A stretch of DNA of 64,000 nt. It comes from Siderastrea siderea (Eukaryota; Cnidaria; Anthozoa; Scleractinia; Rhizangiidae). Under the pieces are notes generated by a model. That model had not been told where the DNA came from and searched no databases. It was given only the letters and a program-made list of their open reading frames with translations. The stretch lies in contig OZ034970.1 in assembly GCA_964030785.1 (NCBI GenBank), positions 41,410,377 through 41,474,376 on the forward strand, read 5' to 3'. The position numbers were made by a program, and so were the translations under genes. Below, piece after piece: positions 1-12,120 of this stretch. The number at the start of each line of letters is the position of its first letter. Within the stretch, counting starts at the first letter, position 1.

Positions 1-1523
1 AGAAATCTCAGGGTGATCCACAAAAGTCCTATGAAGAATTGGGAATCTTCGGAGGTCTTCGGCTTAGTCAATTCGTGAGCAGTCTGACCGCTGACCACTA
101 TATTTGGTGTTCTGGGGTGTTCCTGGCTGTTTCGAGGTTGTTCCGGGGTATTATGGGATGTTTGGAGGGTGTTCCGGGGTGTTCCAGGGTGTTCCAGGTT
201 TTACAGACACCCACACAGAGCTTATCTCTTGCGTTGAATTTATCAGTGTTAGAATCTGTCGACGGATTTCTAAGTTTAATGCTGCATTTGAAAGCTTATA
301 GAGTATAGATATTCCGGCATTCCTAAGTTAAATACTGACCATTTGAAAACTCAGAGAATGTAATTTTGTTTTCTTTCATCCATGTTTATTGACAAAAAAA
401 ATCATGTTAAAAACGTAACTTAACTAAAATTACAGCAATATCTTAAAATAGCCACTCGACCGAGGGCATGTGGTTTCAGTTTTTATCCACTACATTTTTC
501 GGCGTTTTTAAGGCGCCATTGCTAAAATAACCACTCGATGAAGTGGATGTGGCCAATAGGCGAGTGCATTCCAGGAACAAACTCCTAAAGTCTAGCTATA
601 AAAAAGTTATCCATATTTTAGATTTAGAAACTACTGACGAGACTAAATTTTAGCGAAAAATTAAAAAGAAGCAGCCGATTTTTGTGCTACATTTTCACTA
701 AACTGTACTGTTGGATCGAAAGTGCAGGTTGTGTAATTTAATAGACTGCGATCAACTTGAAACGCAGCTTCACTGATCAGCTCACCTCAGCTCAGCCCAC
801 AAAGATTGCTGCATGACTATCGCATCTTTTTTTCCCGCAAAGTGAAGGCATTGTAAGGAGACCTGTTGTCACGCACTGTTCCATAGAAAACTGCAAAGTG
901 ACATTTTACTTAACATTTCTCTTACATTTTCTTCATTCTGAGTTGTTGTGAAATAACATATTTGCCCTCTATGCTAGGCAATGTTTCGCACTGACCAAAA
1001 CAGCGAAGGCGATTTAATATATAATGAAATGATATAATTTTTTTTTCAACCAAAACATTTCAATAAAACGAACTGCTGATAAAGTAGGGGATCCATAACT
1101 CAACGTTTTGGCTTTTGTCTGTGACTAGGTTTAGGAAATATTACTGACTGGAGGTAATCAATGGCATGGTAATAAATTGCTGAGTAGTTTATTACGTTCA
1201 ATATAGCAGAAGCTCCAAAATGTGTTTTCATCCCACAGAATCCTTTACCCTGAAAAATCAGTCTTCTTCCCCCACAAATGTAAGAATTCTAAGTACTTGA
1301 ATTTTTCTGGTACCACCACCGTTTTTCATTTCTCTTTTCAGTCTTTTTCTTCTTGGCCTTTAGGCTGGCCTGAGTCCGCGTCTTCCATTCTGTTTTGTTT
1401 TGAATTTTTGCTCCAAGCGAACAGAGGGACATTTTAAAAATCGCGTGTCTTTCAATAATAAAAAATCGCGTGTCTTTCAACTGGGTTCCTCTGACGGTCA
1501 AACTCGCCACTCGGGTGACCACA
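1..1523. other. Intergenic stretch, no gene recognised
   Basis: I see no convincing coding exon here. Positions about 105-205 are a short degenerate minisatellite built on the motif GGTGTTCC, which gives a spurious low-complexity reading frame. The rest is AT-rich with no recognisable domain on either strand. The right edge is set by the 9-bp target duplication of the transposon that begins at 1524. Confidence 0.6.
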
Positions 1524-2582
1524 CAATCTCGTTCCCAGAGTCCGCGTTACCCTAGACCAGCGGTCGGGAACGAGGGACTCTGGGATAAAGCGTTTACCGG
1601 AAAACAAGAATCCTGTGATCGGTCAAACTGCGCAGGCGTCAGGTATTCGCACATCCGGTTTTACCAAATGGGTCACTATTTCACGAGGCAATTGAGTTTT
1701 CCATGGAAAAATTGGGGATAAAAGTGTTAATGAAAGAGCAGTACGATGCCTTATTAAAGAGCTATATGTGTAGAAAAAAGGTGTGCTGGTGGCATTGCCG
1801 ACAGGTTTCGGAAAATCGCTTATCCGCTTACCCTCGATGTTCGATTACATGCGAAGCGGCGGTGGGGCAAGATTCTGTTGTTATTGTATTTTCGCCTTTG
1901 AGCGCGTTTATGGGAGACCAGGTGCAAAAACTGGAAGGAGTGTTGAATGTGTGTGTCTTACAAAGTGTGGGAGAAGAAGAAGGGGAAGGAAAAGTCACCA
2001 TCCCGGAAGATATCAAGAAATGTTTGATGTTTGGGCACCCTGAAGTAATTCGTTTCGTGGACAACAAGAATGTTGCCAAAATGCTTACCGGTAAAGCGAA
2101 AGGGTGCAAGCCATTGTTGTGGACGAGGCTCATTTGGTTCTTGAATGGTATTTATATAATATATCTTTTCTTCTAGTCGTGTTGCTTTGTTTTTAAACTT
2201 GAATTAACTGAGTGTGCATGTGTACAATGTACATTTTTAGAAGATTATGTTCACTGCAAATGCTAATAGTTTTTATTACCTATATTAAAACCATCTAATC
2301 AGAATAGACCAATTTCCTACTGAACGCTTTATTATTTTCAATCAAAACCGTTAAAAAGTCATGTTGTTTATGATAAATAGACATCCTTGAATATATCTAA
2401 TTGGTTCCCTGCTAGCTAGAAAATATCAAACCATTGTAATTTACATCCAAGGACTTACCACAAACTTGCTGCAGTGTACCTCACTGGCTAATAACTTGCA
2501 ATAGTTTTTAAGTCAGGCATTTATTGTATTTTTAAAATCTTTCATATGACCCCACAGACTGGACAGCTTTTACTTTTATCGT

Positions 2583-2618
2583 GCATAAATAAAGTCTGTC
2601 TGTCTGTCTGTCTGTCTA
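2583..2618. repeat. (GTCT)n microsatellite
   Basis: About five to six perfect GTCT units follow an AATAAA-like string. It lies in the intron of the RecQ relic. Such a tail is also seen at the 3' ends of some LINEs, so it may mark a truncated retroelement. Confidence 0.8.
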
Positions 2619-3894
2619 CATTTTTTATCATTCAAACCGGTTAATAACTGGCTTGTGAAATGAAAGCAATCAGAAAGCGTAAATACCCAGAGAGAGGTTC
2701 TCATCCATGCAACTCATGTTTTCAGAGATTAAATAAAGAGCAACCCATGAAAAGAGAAAGATGGATGGGAAATGAACCATTTTATGGGATGGTGTACTTC
2801 AGTCATTGCATAATTACAAATTAAACATCACGTGGGACACAAATTTATGTTTATACCTTCTTTTCTGTTTTTTGTTAAGGGCCACATTTTGTCCAGCATA
2901 TGGAAGAATAAGCCTGTTAACAAATTTGTTCCCATCTGAGTGTCACTACTGGCACTTACAGGCACAGCAACAGCAGCTACAAAAAGTAGCATAATTGTAA
3001 CTGCCTTAGGACTGTCCACCCCAGTAACAGTTGAGTGTAGTCCAAACAGGACTTACTCCTCCCATGTGCGTCCTGATAGGGGCGATGACAAATTGGATAG
3101 AAATTTGCAGCCAATTGTCGCAGAACTCAAATCAAAGAGGTTGGAAATGCCCCTCACTCTTATTTATGGAAATCTAGAAACAATTTCAGGCTGTTTCCTG
3201 TATTTTCCAATGAAATGGGCAAAGACCAATACCACCCTTCAGCAGAGCCTTCAGCAAGGAACAGACTTTTTACCATGTATCATGCCCAATATTCCAAGCA
3301 TGAGAGAAGGAGAATAGTAGATGAACTAGTAAATGGGAAATCAAGCCACCGTGTGTTGTTTGTGACTGTGGCATTTGCAATTGGGATTGACTGCAATGAC
3401 ATTCACAGAATTGTTCACACTGGGGTAAGATACACGAGGTTGGGAGGGCTGGCAGAAATGGCCTTGCAGCTAGGGCTGACACTTATCATTATGACATTCC
3501 AAAAGCCTTTAAAAAACATACCAGAAGCCATGCGGTCCTATGTCCAGTCAAAGGAATGTAAAAGAAAAATTATTTTAAATCATTTTGACCACAAGGTTCC
3601 AGACAATCAATCTCAAGATCACACATACTGTGACTTTCACAGGCTACACTGTCAGTGTGAAAACTGTATGCTTGTGCATGCAGCTGAACAGGTTGAGGCA
3701 CTCAGTGTTCAAGATGAGACTGAGATGACTCTCACTGAACAGAATGAGGGTAACTCCCAATTATTTACTTCTGAGGCCAAACTTAAAATCAAACAAGACA
3801 CGGAGAAATACAGATTTCAACTCCAAAAAGATATTGGGAGAAGCACTGTGCGCAATGTGGCCCTGTCCAGTGGGTTTCTGATTGAAATGATTTC

Positions 3895-4186
3895 AAAGGT
3901 AAGCACTTGTACATACACATATATACACGTATATAGTGTAACCCTGAGACATAATATAAAATTATGTTTATTAGTGAACTGGACTCACTACGCTCAGGTG
4001 TGTGCACTTTGAGGTGGGAGAAATAAGAACTTTTCTCCCATTACCACCATGCCTTACGCAGTGCTGACGAGTCCCAAAGAGGACGAAACAGCTGTCCACT
4101 GCTAGGCTGGTGTGTTACCTCAGTCTGGAGATGAGCAAAGTGCACACACCTGAGCGTAGTGAGTCCAGTTCACTAATAAACATAAT
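3895..4186. mobile_element. Small foldback element inserted in the RecQ relic
   Basis: A 52-bp inverted repeat (about 3958-4010 against 4137-4188) forms the hairpin core of this insertion. The 13-mer ttgaaatgatttc stands at 3882-3894 and again at 4187-4199. Deleting one copy with everything between restores an open reading frame running from FLIEMIS into LVLEHLPDL. The insertion therefore post-dates a time when this exon was continuous. No protein is encoded. Confidence 0.75.
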
Positions 4187-4353
4187 TTGAAATGATTTCT
4201 TTGGTCCTTGAACACTTGCCAGACCTTATCTCTGTACAAAAGAAGGAATCCACCTTACAAGTGTACAGTAAAGATATGGCTGCAGATTTTTTTCAGTATT
4301 ATTCAGAAAAACCTTCCCAAGAAGACATGTGCAGTAGAATCTCCATAATGTGA

Positions 4354-6592
4354 ACCATCAGGGGAAACAAAAATAACAGTAACATTTCATTGAGAATTTT
4401 ATGGAGCAGGGGTAACTAATAAGCAAATAACTGTAGTTTGAGCCATTCGGGATTCCATGTTGTTATTGGGACCTGTTGAATGTTTAGTAGGGCTAAATTG
4501 CACCCCCACCCCCTCCACCACAAGAATTGCCTCATTAGTGTGAAGTGCCTATTACACTGTAAGTTAGAGTGGAAAGTACTCATGTACACTGTATCAGCAA
4601 TATGTGACCCACTATGCAAGTGAAATTCCTCATTTTGTGGGACTGAAAATATAAATTTTATTCAGTTGACAAATTTAAAGTAATACCAATAGTGATGTAA
4701 CACAGTGAAGAAAGCTGATGCCCTAGGGAATGTATATTAATGTTTATGTTTTCTGAGATTAAACAAATCCTTCATCTAGAGAAATGATCTCTTCGTCTTC
4801 CTGAGTCATCACAGCTGTGTGGATTAGCTCTCTAGTCATTTCTTGTTTTTAGTTAACCAGGAGTGCAAAGCAAATATGTCCAGCTGATCTAAAGGGCTCT
4901 TAGAAATGGAAGGGAAGCTTTGAAGACTCTTTCCTGGCGGATGTTCGAAGGGTTTTTGACTGCTGATAAGTTCGATCATTTCTTTGATATCATCAGATGC
5001 ACATGCATAAGTATGGCTTGCTGAGTTGGGGAAATGTTGCTTTCCCTGTCATACTGCTTTGATGTTTCGTTTAGCAGTTAACTAGAAGAAGTGGATCTTT
5101 GAACTGCTTTGAGAGTTTTGTTCCCACATATTGCTTTCAGAACACCCTTATCATTCTTGACCATGTTCCATTTAAAGGTCATTGGCACCACACAAATCGT
5201 TGCCCTGCACACCTTTGGGGTTCACAAACTGACCATGAAGAATATGATGTGCCATGTGTTCACTGTAAAGGACCTCTGACAAATGTTATAAAATGCATAG
5301 CCTCAAAGGCATATTTCATGCCCCTAGGCTGTGCCCTAAAATAAACCATGAGAAGTTTCCAGTTCCTTAGACTTTTTTCCCCATCACCTTCTGTCTCTAT
5401 GTCATTCAACTGCAGCTACATGACCTGAAGTACATAGTTCATTTGCCGGTTTTCTTTTGAACTAGTAGGAATAGCAGAGACAGGGGATGGGGGCTCTACA
5501 GGTGGTGGTGCTTCAGTGATTCTCTTCCCATAGACTGCTACTAGTGTTCTTGGCCACAAGACTAACTTGACCAACAGAGAATAATTCAGCTGCTTTATTA
5601 GGTTCAACATTAAAGCAACAAAAACAGGAATAAGATCTGGTGAATGGGATGTGATAGAATCTGACACCTTTCCAACACCAAGTACATCATAACCTCTTTG
5701 TCCTTCAGATTGTCTTTGGACCAGGAATACAACCTGTCCTATGGAAAAAGATAATGAAAATTAACGTTCAGTTGTTAGCAAAAAATAATGTTCTGTTTTA
5801 CTTCGAAAGTGCAATCAGCAATAAACAGTGTTATAAATTTTATATTAATGTTACTTTGAAGTTGTAAGTGCATTTTATATGTTTGAAGTATAAGAAAAGG
5901 GACAGTTTGGAATGTATAAAAAAATGAATTTGAAAATTATGCAAACAGAACAAGCTAATTTTTTAAATTGTGAAAGCATTTTTTATATCACTGAGGACTT
6001 CCAGCCTCAAAAGATAAATTTGTGATGGCTGGGGAGGTGTTAATAATATTAGTTCGATAGCATGATGTTTACCTCTTCGATTGTCATTGTTCTTCTGTCT
6101 TCGGACTCTGACTGGCTTTTTCCCTCTCTACAGCCTCAAGGGACTTTCTTGTTTTTCATGTGAAGCCACAAACAAGTCCTTAAACAACCTCGCTCCCAGA
6201 TTCAGAAAAGTGTTTTGCACGACTACAACAGCTGCTGCAACTTTCATTTTTCGGAAGTCCGTCACCATACACAAAAACTAATCCGGTCAACTTTTCCAGA
6301 ACATTTAAAAGGTTCTCGTTCTTAGATTTTTCCCCAAACAAATCTATCGCATGTCTTATAGGGCCGGAATTACAAGATCTTCAAACGTACTGTAGTTCTA
6401 CACCTCCAGGCAAAGCTTTCACTCTGTCATTGGTATTTTGTCCGCCATTTTGGTCTCAAGACTCCGCTGGAAAAGGTAACACGGGCTCTAGGAACGGAGG
6501 CCAAATGTGGGAATCTGGGGACGAATTACAGCTACTTTCACTTCCGGTCCAACTGCTCATGCTCAGATTTCAGCCAATGAATTTGCGATCCG
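4354..6592. other. Internal transposon sequence without recognised protein
   Basis: This part of the TIR element holds only short open frames, for example 5099-5344 (plus; contains a Cys-x2-Cys pair) and 5416-5667 (minus; Pro-rich). None matches a family I recognise. They could be remnants of a transposase or accessory protein. Confidence 0.4.
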
Positions 6593-6664
6593 AAACGCTT
6601 TATCCCAGAGTCCCTCGTTCCCGACCGCTGGTCTAGGGTAACGCGGACTCTGGGAACGAGATTG

Positions 6665-7384
6665 GTGACCACAGAGAAGATTTTGTCACGGACCAAAAGT
6701 TTCGCTTAGGGAGGCCAGGGGCGGCAGTTTCTCGTACGTGAATTCAAATTTTAACGGAAAAATGCATTCTTCGAATTCCTTTGAGTTCGGATTTCTTGCA
6801 GATCATAGGGAGAAAGCAAATTGACGGCCGTATTCAAAAGTTTGGGCTCGATTCGAAAGGTCTATCCGCGATCGAATCTAACTCAAATTTGGCCAAAACT
6901 TTGTTCGAAGACTATTCTTTCGAGGGCTAAGTTTTTTGTGTGAGCGAATTGGGCAAAGACGGCTTTTTTGGCAAAATGTTCGACTGGGTAGTGTCATTTG
7001 CGGTTCGCCTGGTTGCATGCCTTGTTCTCTTTGTCTACTTTTGAGCGAGTCCGACCGTTATTTTGAAACATCGCTTTCGCGAGCCTTAAATCGCCAAAAT
7101 AAACACAGAAAAAAAAACAAAACAACATGGCAGCAATTTTATGAGTTTTTAGTCATTTTCCTCAGTTATAAAATTCCTAAATTTCGGCTTTAGTTTTGCT
7201 AATTTTGATAAACCGACGGAACCATTATAAATGCACAGCCCACCACCCAAACGGAGGATGGTAAACATGTGGTCTGGCAAGTGAGCCAATCCAACGCCTC
7301 CATCGGCACCCCTTGGGATTTAAGAATGACAGGCTGAACACCTCAGCCTCCCTTTTGTAGGTTCGCTTCGTGTTTAGCTTTACA
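6665..7384. other. Intergenic, nothing recognised
   Basis: Short open frames such as 6936-7193 show no domain or signal. I see no RNA gene or complete repeat unit here. Confidence 0.5.
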
Positions 7385-8018
7385 GTCAAAGCCGGTCAGA
7401 CGTTCTCGTCGTTAACGGACTAATGAATTCGTTAATGGGATATTAATTCCGTTCGTTGAGTGATCAATCCATTCGTGAAATGAATAATCCAACATTCAAA
7501 TTGAGCCTCGATTCAATAATCGAATGTTGATTGGATTAATGAACAAAAGCTATACCATATGTGGAAGAGAGTGCGGCCGGCAAGCATGGCGGACTTGAAT
7601 AAAGAACAGGTAAGTTATTTTAGTATTCTAATTTTTTCATAGAACGCCATTAGTATCGAATGTTGTTACTTTTTCTACCGGCGTTGGTATATATAGATTA
7701 ATTCTCCCTTTTGATATTTGTCGTTTCGGTTAAAGAATACTTGTGAATATTTGCAAAGGCTTACCGAGTTTGATCGATCGATTGATCTTTGTTGTCTGCT
7801 GCGATCTGCAACCTTTGCGTTATTTGCAATTTCATCTTGTACTTTATACTAAAAATAAACTTGAAATTTGGCATTTCAGGAGAAATATATGGCAAGGCGT
7901 TTGTTCATTAGTCAAACCAACATTCGATCATTGAATGGAGGCGTAATTTGAATATTGGATTATTCATTTCACGAATGGATTAGTCCGTTAACGACGGGAA
8001 TGCTTGACCGGCCTTGAC
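7385..8018. mobile_element. 634-bp non-autonomous TIR element
   Basis: The terminus gtcaaagccggtcag at 7385 is mirrored by ctgaccggccttgac-like sequence ending at 8018, and inverted similarity continues inward for over 100 bp. The subterminal part contains degenerate repeats of gttaacggactaat and aatgaataatccaac. Flanking TA dinucleotides fit a TA target, but this is not decisive. No protein is encoded. The interior has an ATG followed eight codons later by a consensus splice donor (about 7585-7615). Confidence 0.75.
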
Positions 8019-8521
8019 TATAATTCATTACAAAAGTCCTCCAAGCAATGTTTGTTGTCCTGGTTGACCGCATAAGTTCTTTGGTTTCGCATCATGAACT
8101 TGTCAATTGTGCTAATATTTTTCGTGTTTTAAACAGTTGTTTCGTTCAAGAAGTGCTCGTTTCGCTCACATAAGTTCGACAAGTTCGACAAATGCGACTT
8201 ATTCTCATCGAAGCTTACCGCATTAGCATGAGATTTACTCATTTTGAGGTCACCTACCCCTGTAAGCTTAGGGGGGTCGAAGAGCAAATGCTCATCTCCT
8301 CTTCATGTTTAGCGCCTGAACGAGTCAAAAGCTCATGAAATTCAGTCTCCAAGTTGGCCATAGTACTAATTGGAAACATTCGAGGTCCACTTCAAGACAC
8401 CCAATCGTCCTGTGTAAGCTACAAAATCACCACAATGGAAGCTCCGGGCACGATGCACGCTCAGCGCTCAGCGGGAACGATCGACAATGGTCGTTTCGAT
8501 GTCGACTAATTATGAAGAGTG
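8019..8521. other. Intergenic, nothing recognised
   Basis: No gene or RNA is recognised. The right edge is the point where similarity to the segment starting at 52583 begins. Confidence 0.5.
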
Positions 8522-9807
8522 TCTACACTTGAGTGAATGAGTGATACATTTGCATATCGCAAGTGCCCACAAAAACTCATTCCTGTGCTACGCGTATCCA
8601 GGGACCATAAAAGAGGGGTAAGGGAGTGTTAATCAAAAGTTATAGATGCCAATTTTTACCGAGGAGAAATCACCTTGATAAATTCCAACTTTAGCCCAAT
8701 TAAAAAAAAAAATTAAAAAGCTCATAAAAATGCAATTATTGTGTTTGCTGAAAAGTCTGCAAGCACATAGGTGGGTTTGGGAAACCGTAAGTCAGCCATG
8801 TTAACCATTCTAGCAGCCAATATCAGCGCGTAGAAACAGTATGTATATGACGAAGTCACGAAAATTTTTTGTCGGCTTCTAGCACTTACCCATTGCTGAA
8901 GTGCTGCGATCAAGCTGTTTGCCGGCGGATCACTATTGAGAAATCAACCATTTTAACAGCTGTTTGAGAACCTTTACGCAGCAAAGGCGAGTACTTAAGG
9001 ATTTTACTGCTGTTTGAGTGCTAAATTTGATCGATAAAATCAAACGTTCTCACCACGAAATGCAACAGAACGCGTAATGTTTTATAGAACAAACCCAGTC
9101 TATTATATACCCTTCAGCTGCGGACAAGAAATGAGTAAATTGTTTTGTTCGCGTCAAATTAACACAAACTCTGTCTTGACACGTGGATTACAACATGCTT
9201 TTCGATCAGCAATAACAATCGAAAAACTGCTGTAAACAAAACGGCAAACGAACCGTTTTTTCGAAAGCAAGCTTAGGAAATTCAAGGCCGTTGCATGCTT
9301 TTGACCGATATATGTGTAATCCGTAGCCCGAGTGTGTTTGTTAAGTCGCATCGTGTTGCTTTATTAAAATGTGTTGCATTCGCAACGACACTATCATTAC
9401 CAACCTGTATCCAATTTTTAATATTAGAGTAATTTCCCAACGCCACTTTTACCAGGCGTTGTTAGAATAATATGTGTCCCGCCGATCGATTAAAAAACAA
9501 ATACTTCTTAGACGTTACACAATTTACCGTTAGAGCGGGTGACTGGTAGAGATTCATTCATAGCTGAACTGTCGTTGCGGCTAACACGGTGTGTTAAATT
9601 TTTCAAACCGATTAAAAAGAGGACACTGAAATATTCAGTGTAAACACTTCACGAATCCGAACACCCAGGATGTGATGTAGCCTGAAACAATTACGTTCGG
9701 ATACTTTTCCTCCAGTGTAAACTGTTTTTTTAGCCTTGGAATTAACTTTCTACGTGGGTACGATCACGTGACATTTACACGTGCGTGGCTTTTAGCAGGG
9801 CTAGACG

Positions 9808-10648
9808 CAGACTCGTACCCAGTCGCTATTTATGATTCTGGGGGAAAAGGAGAGAAGATTGGATTCTATTGAGGCAGGCGGGGTGACATGGGAAGGGGCG
9901 AAGGAAAAATAGCGACTGCCAGATTTCGTATCAATATGGTGGGCGCTCGCGGGGGAAGTTCTTTTTCACGCGAAGTAAATAATGCCATAAATGAAGCTAA
10001 ATTAGCTTTCTCACATCGCAGTTGTATTGGAAATAATGTTTTTAATAAAGCGAACGATATTTTGCATCACTACACAGTGAGTTTATAACCCACTGAGCTG
10101 ACCTTTTCTGATACAAGTAAAGTTATGTAATTAATACCTTTCGTCAACTATAAATTATAAATTTCACAAATCATTCGCTGAAATCTTTCTTCAAAATTAA
10201 AAATAGTTTTCTCAAATTGCAAGAAATTTCTAAATCGATACCTTGATTTCTTGGCTCGATTTATTTGAAAATTGCCAGCGATAAGCCACAATATTTTCAC
10301 CTTTAATGTAAACAGACGATAGATCTTCTTGAAAGCATTGGATTCTGAATAACGACCACTTACTCCTGTTCGCGATTGAAATAGGGCAGGTAACATCTCC
10401 TTGCTCTTCGTGGAAAGATTAACTTCCATCTCCCGATAAGAGGAATCCAAGTACCGTCAGAGTTCAGTGCCGTTTCCGTGGAAAAACGATCTGCACGCCT
10501 CTATGGCAGAATGCACGTCTCTACCGTACGAAGTCTGCCTGTCGCTATTTTCCTTCGTTCCTTTCCATGTCATCCCGGGCGCCTCAATAGAATCCAATCT
10601 TCTCTCCCTTTCCCCCAGACTTATAAATAGCAACTGGGTACGAGTCTG
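9808..10648. mobile_element. 841-bp TIR element with 9-bp target duplication
   Basis: The element begins cagactcgtacccag and ends with its inverse. Imperfect inverted repeats extend about 125 bp inward. The 9-mer ggctagacg is at 9799-9807 and 10649-10657. In copy B of the segmental duplication the same site is empty, with one ggctagacg at 54821-54829. Two short open frames inside (9888-10088 plus, 10148-10450 minus) match nothing I know, so the element looks non-autonomous. Long TIRs and a 9-bp duplication suggest a Mutator-like element. Confidence 0.9.
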
Positions 10649-12044
10649 GGCTAGACGCTATCTGCTGCTTTGTAGAGCATCGGTGTATCTCATTCCACGT
10701 CAGGATAACAAGCATTCCCTGATTTAACGTCTCTCCGATCGGTTGTAATAGAGTTCCAAGAATCTATGATTTCAGTCATTTTATTGAAAAGTTAGCGTTA
10801 TTGTTATCAATGCAAGTTAAAACTGATTTTGCCCTCGATGATGAAATCCTTCATTCACTTTACAACGGGTTAAATTACATTATTATTAAACTGGTTATAT
10901 TAGATTTAGTTTCATATTAGTTAATTGAGTTGAACTGCAATAAAAATTGGAGTTGAGCATAAACATAGATACTGGGAACAGTTTGTGTTGCATCGAAATC
11001 CGGACAAATTTTATGTCGGAAAACATCGCCGTTTTGGTTACTTACCCAGTTTCTTAAGGGCCGATCGGAGACTCGGATTACTCCATAGAGGTTTACTAAG
11101 CACTACTCGCCAGTTCTCAGAATCGACCACAAAATGTTTATACCCGAAGACATCTACAAACAATTAAATTTACAAAGCAAGGAGAGGAATTGCAACCGAA
11201 TTTGTCACTCAAAATTAATAAGAGCGGAAATGCTTACCCTATCATCAAACGTGAGCTCCTCAGACTTGCGTAACGAACCGATTGCACCGGCAGAGTGCTT
11301 GCTTGCTCATATCCAGGGAGTCTTTTTGTAACAAAAGGGTATGTATGGAAAAAGCAACAGATTTAATATAATTAAGTTGTCGGAAACGCGAAGGAACTCA
11401 TAACAGAAATTCTGTTTGCGACTCTTAGGGCTGGTTTGAAGCAATACATGCAAGTTACGGTTTTTACTATCCCGGTAAGAATTTTTGATTGGCCGGCTAG
11501 ATAAATTTTTGTCAAAGATCCATACCTTTCTCTAAGCTCAATAAATTCAATGAAAGCATTCAAATTTTAAGAACATTTTCAATAGTCCCTCTGGAATTTT
11601 TCCTCGTTGTCCAGTCCCGTATGAATGTGGAACAACACAATCACTCACGTCAAGCTTAGTTTTAGGGTCCAGTCCTCAACTGGCGAGAGGCAGTGCAGGA
11701 GTAACGCCCAGCAGAAAGATACTGTGGACTCCAAAGGGGCAAGATCACAAGAAGACTTTTATGTATTGCCTCGACAACGCTAAAGGTCGGGGAAAAGAAG
11801 GTGGCCTCTTATGGGGTGCAGGGCGGCTTCGCGTGGGAGGGTGCCAACATGGGTGCGAAAAAGACGCTAACAAAATGTAGGCAAAAGTTGCCTAAGTGAG
11901 AACAAAGAATTCTGAAAGGTGTAAAATATATGATTTAAAATGCAGCACTGAAAATACAAGCCACTGAAAAGAAATACAGTTTGTTTGAAACTGCCTGAGG
12001 ATGATTTTAATATGGAATCAAAATGCTGTAATCCTGTTGCCATC

Positions 12045-12120
12045 GTGGCTTTGTAGCTCAGATGGAAGGGCAGTGGTCTAGTAACTGGAAGGTCGTGGGT
12101 TCCAATCCCACCTGAACCAC
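12045..12120 (+). pseudogene. tRNA-like sequence, copy A (degenerate)
   Basis: This 76-nt sequence has a 7-bp acceptor-like pairing, a D-arm and a T-arm, and lies at the position matching 58985-59060. The T-loop is mutated (TTCCAAT instead of TTCGAAT) and the anticodon stem does not pair. It is best read as a decayed tRNA or a tRNA-derived SINE head. Its antisense reading frame produces a common false protein (…GTHDLPVTRPLP…). Confidence 0.6.

Larger units (their letters stand above)
1703..4353 (+). pseudogene. RecQ-like DNA helicase, frameshifted pseudogene
   Basis: Superfamily 2 RecQ helicase motifs appear in the correct order but in different frames. Walker A (ALPTGFGKS) is near 1797, followed by SPLSA.MGDQV near 1892, Walker B with DEAH (VVDEAHLVLEW) at 2115-2147, ALTGTATAATKS near 2950, a helicase C-terminal part with MYHAQYSKHER near 3277, and motif VI (GRAGRNG) near 3440. 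A GT-AG intron fits at 2148-2879 and rejoins a Trp codon. At least five frame changes (near 1783, 1860, 2103, 2938 and 3210, with another around 3430) show the gene is dead. A 292-bp insertion at 3895-4186 interrupts it further. It lies inside the TIR transposon and was probably carried as cargo or as an element-encoded helicase. Confidence 0.85.
1524..6664. mobile_element. 5.1-kb TIR DNA transposon carrying a RecQ-like helicase relic
   Basis: The first 72 bases (1524-1595) are repeated without a mismatch, in inverted orientation, at 6593-6664. The element is flanked by the direct 9-mer gtgaccaca (1515-1523 and 6665-6673), a textbook target-site duplication. Inside lies a frameshifted RecQ-like helicase (1703-4353) and about 2.2 kb with no recognised protein. 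I see no transposase, so the copy is probably non-autonomous. A 9-bp duplication with long inverted repeats is typical of Mutator-like elements, but Academ-type transposons are the ones known to me to carry helicases; the superfamily is left open. The termini resemble those of the 841-bp element at 9808-10648 (CA..CTCGT.CCCAG). Confidence 0.85.

Noticed and set aside
39..308. Two overlapping frames in the first 300 bases
   Set aside because: They come from the GGTGTTCC minisatellite and have no domain.
1703..2176. 157-codon frame as a gene of its own
   Set aside because: It crosses several frames of the RecQ relic; only the mixed-frame reading gives the helicase motifs.
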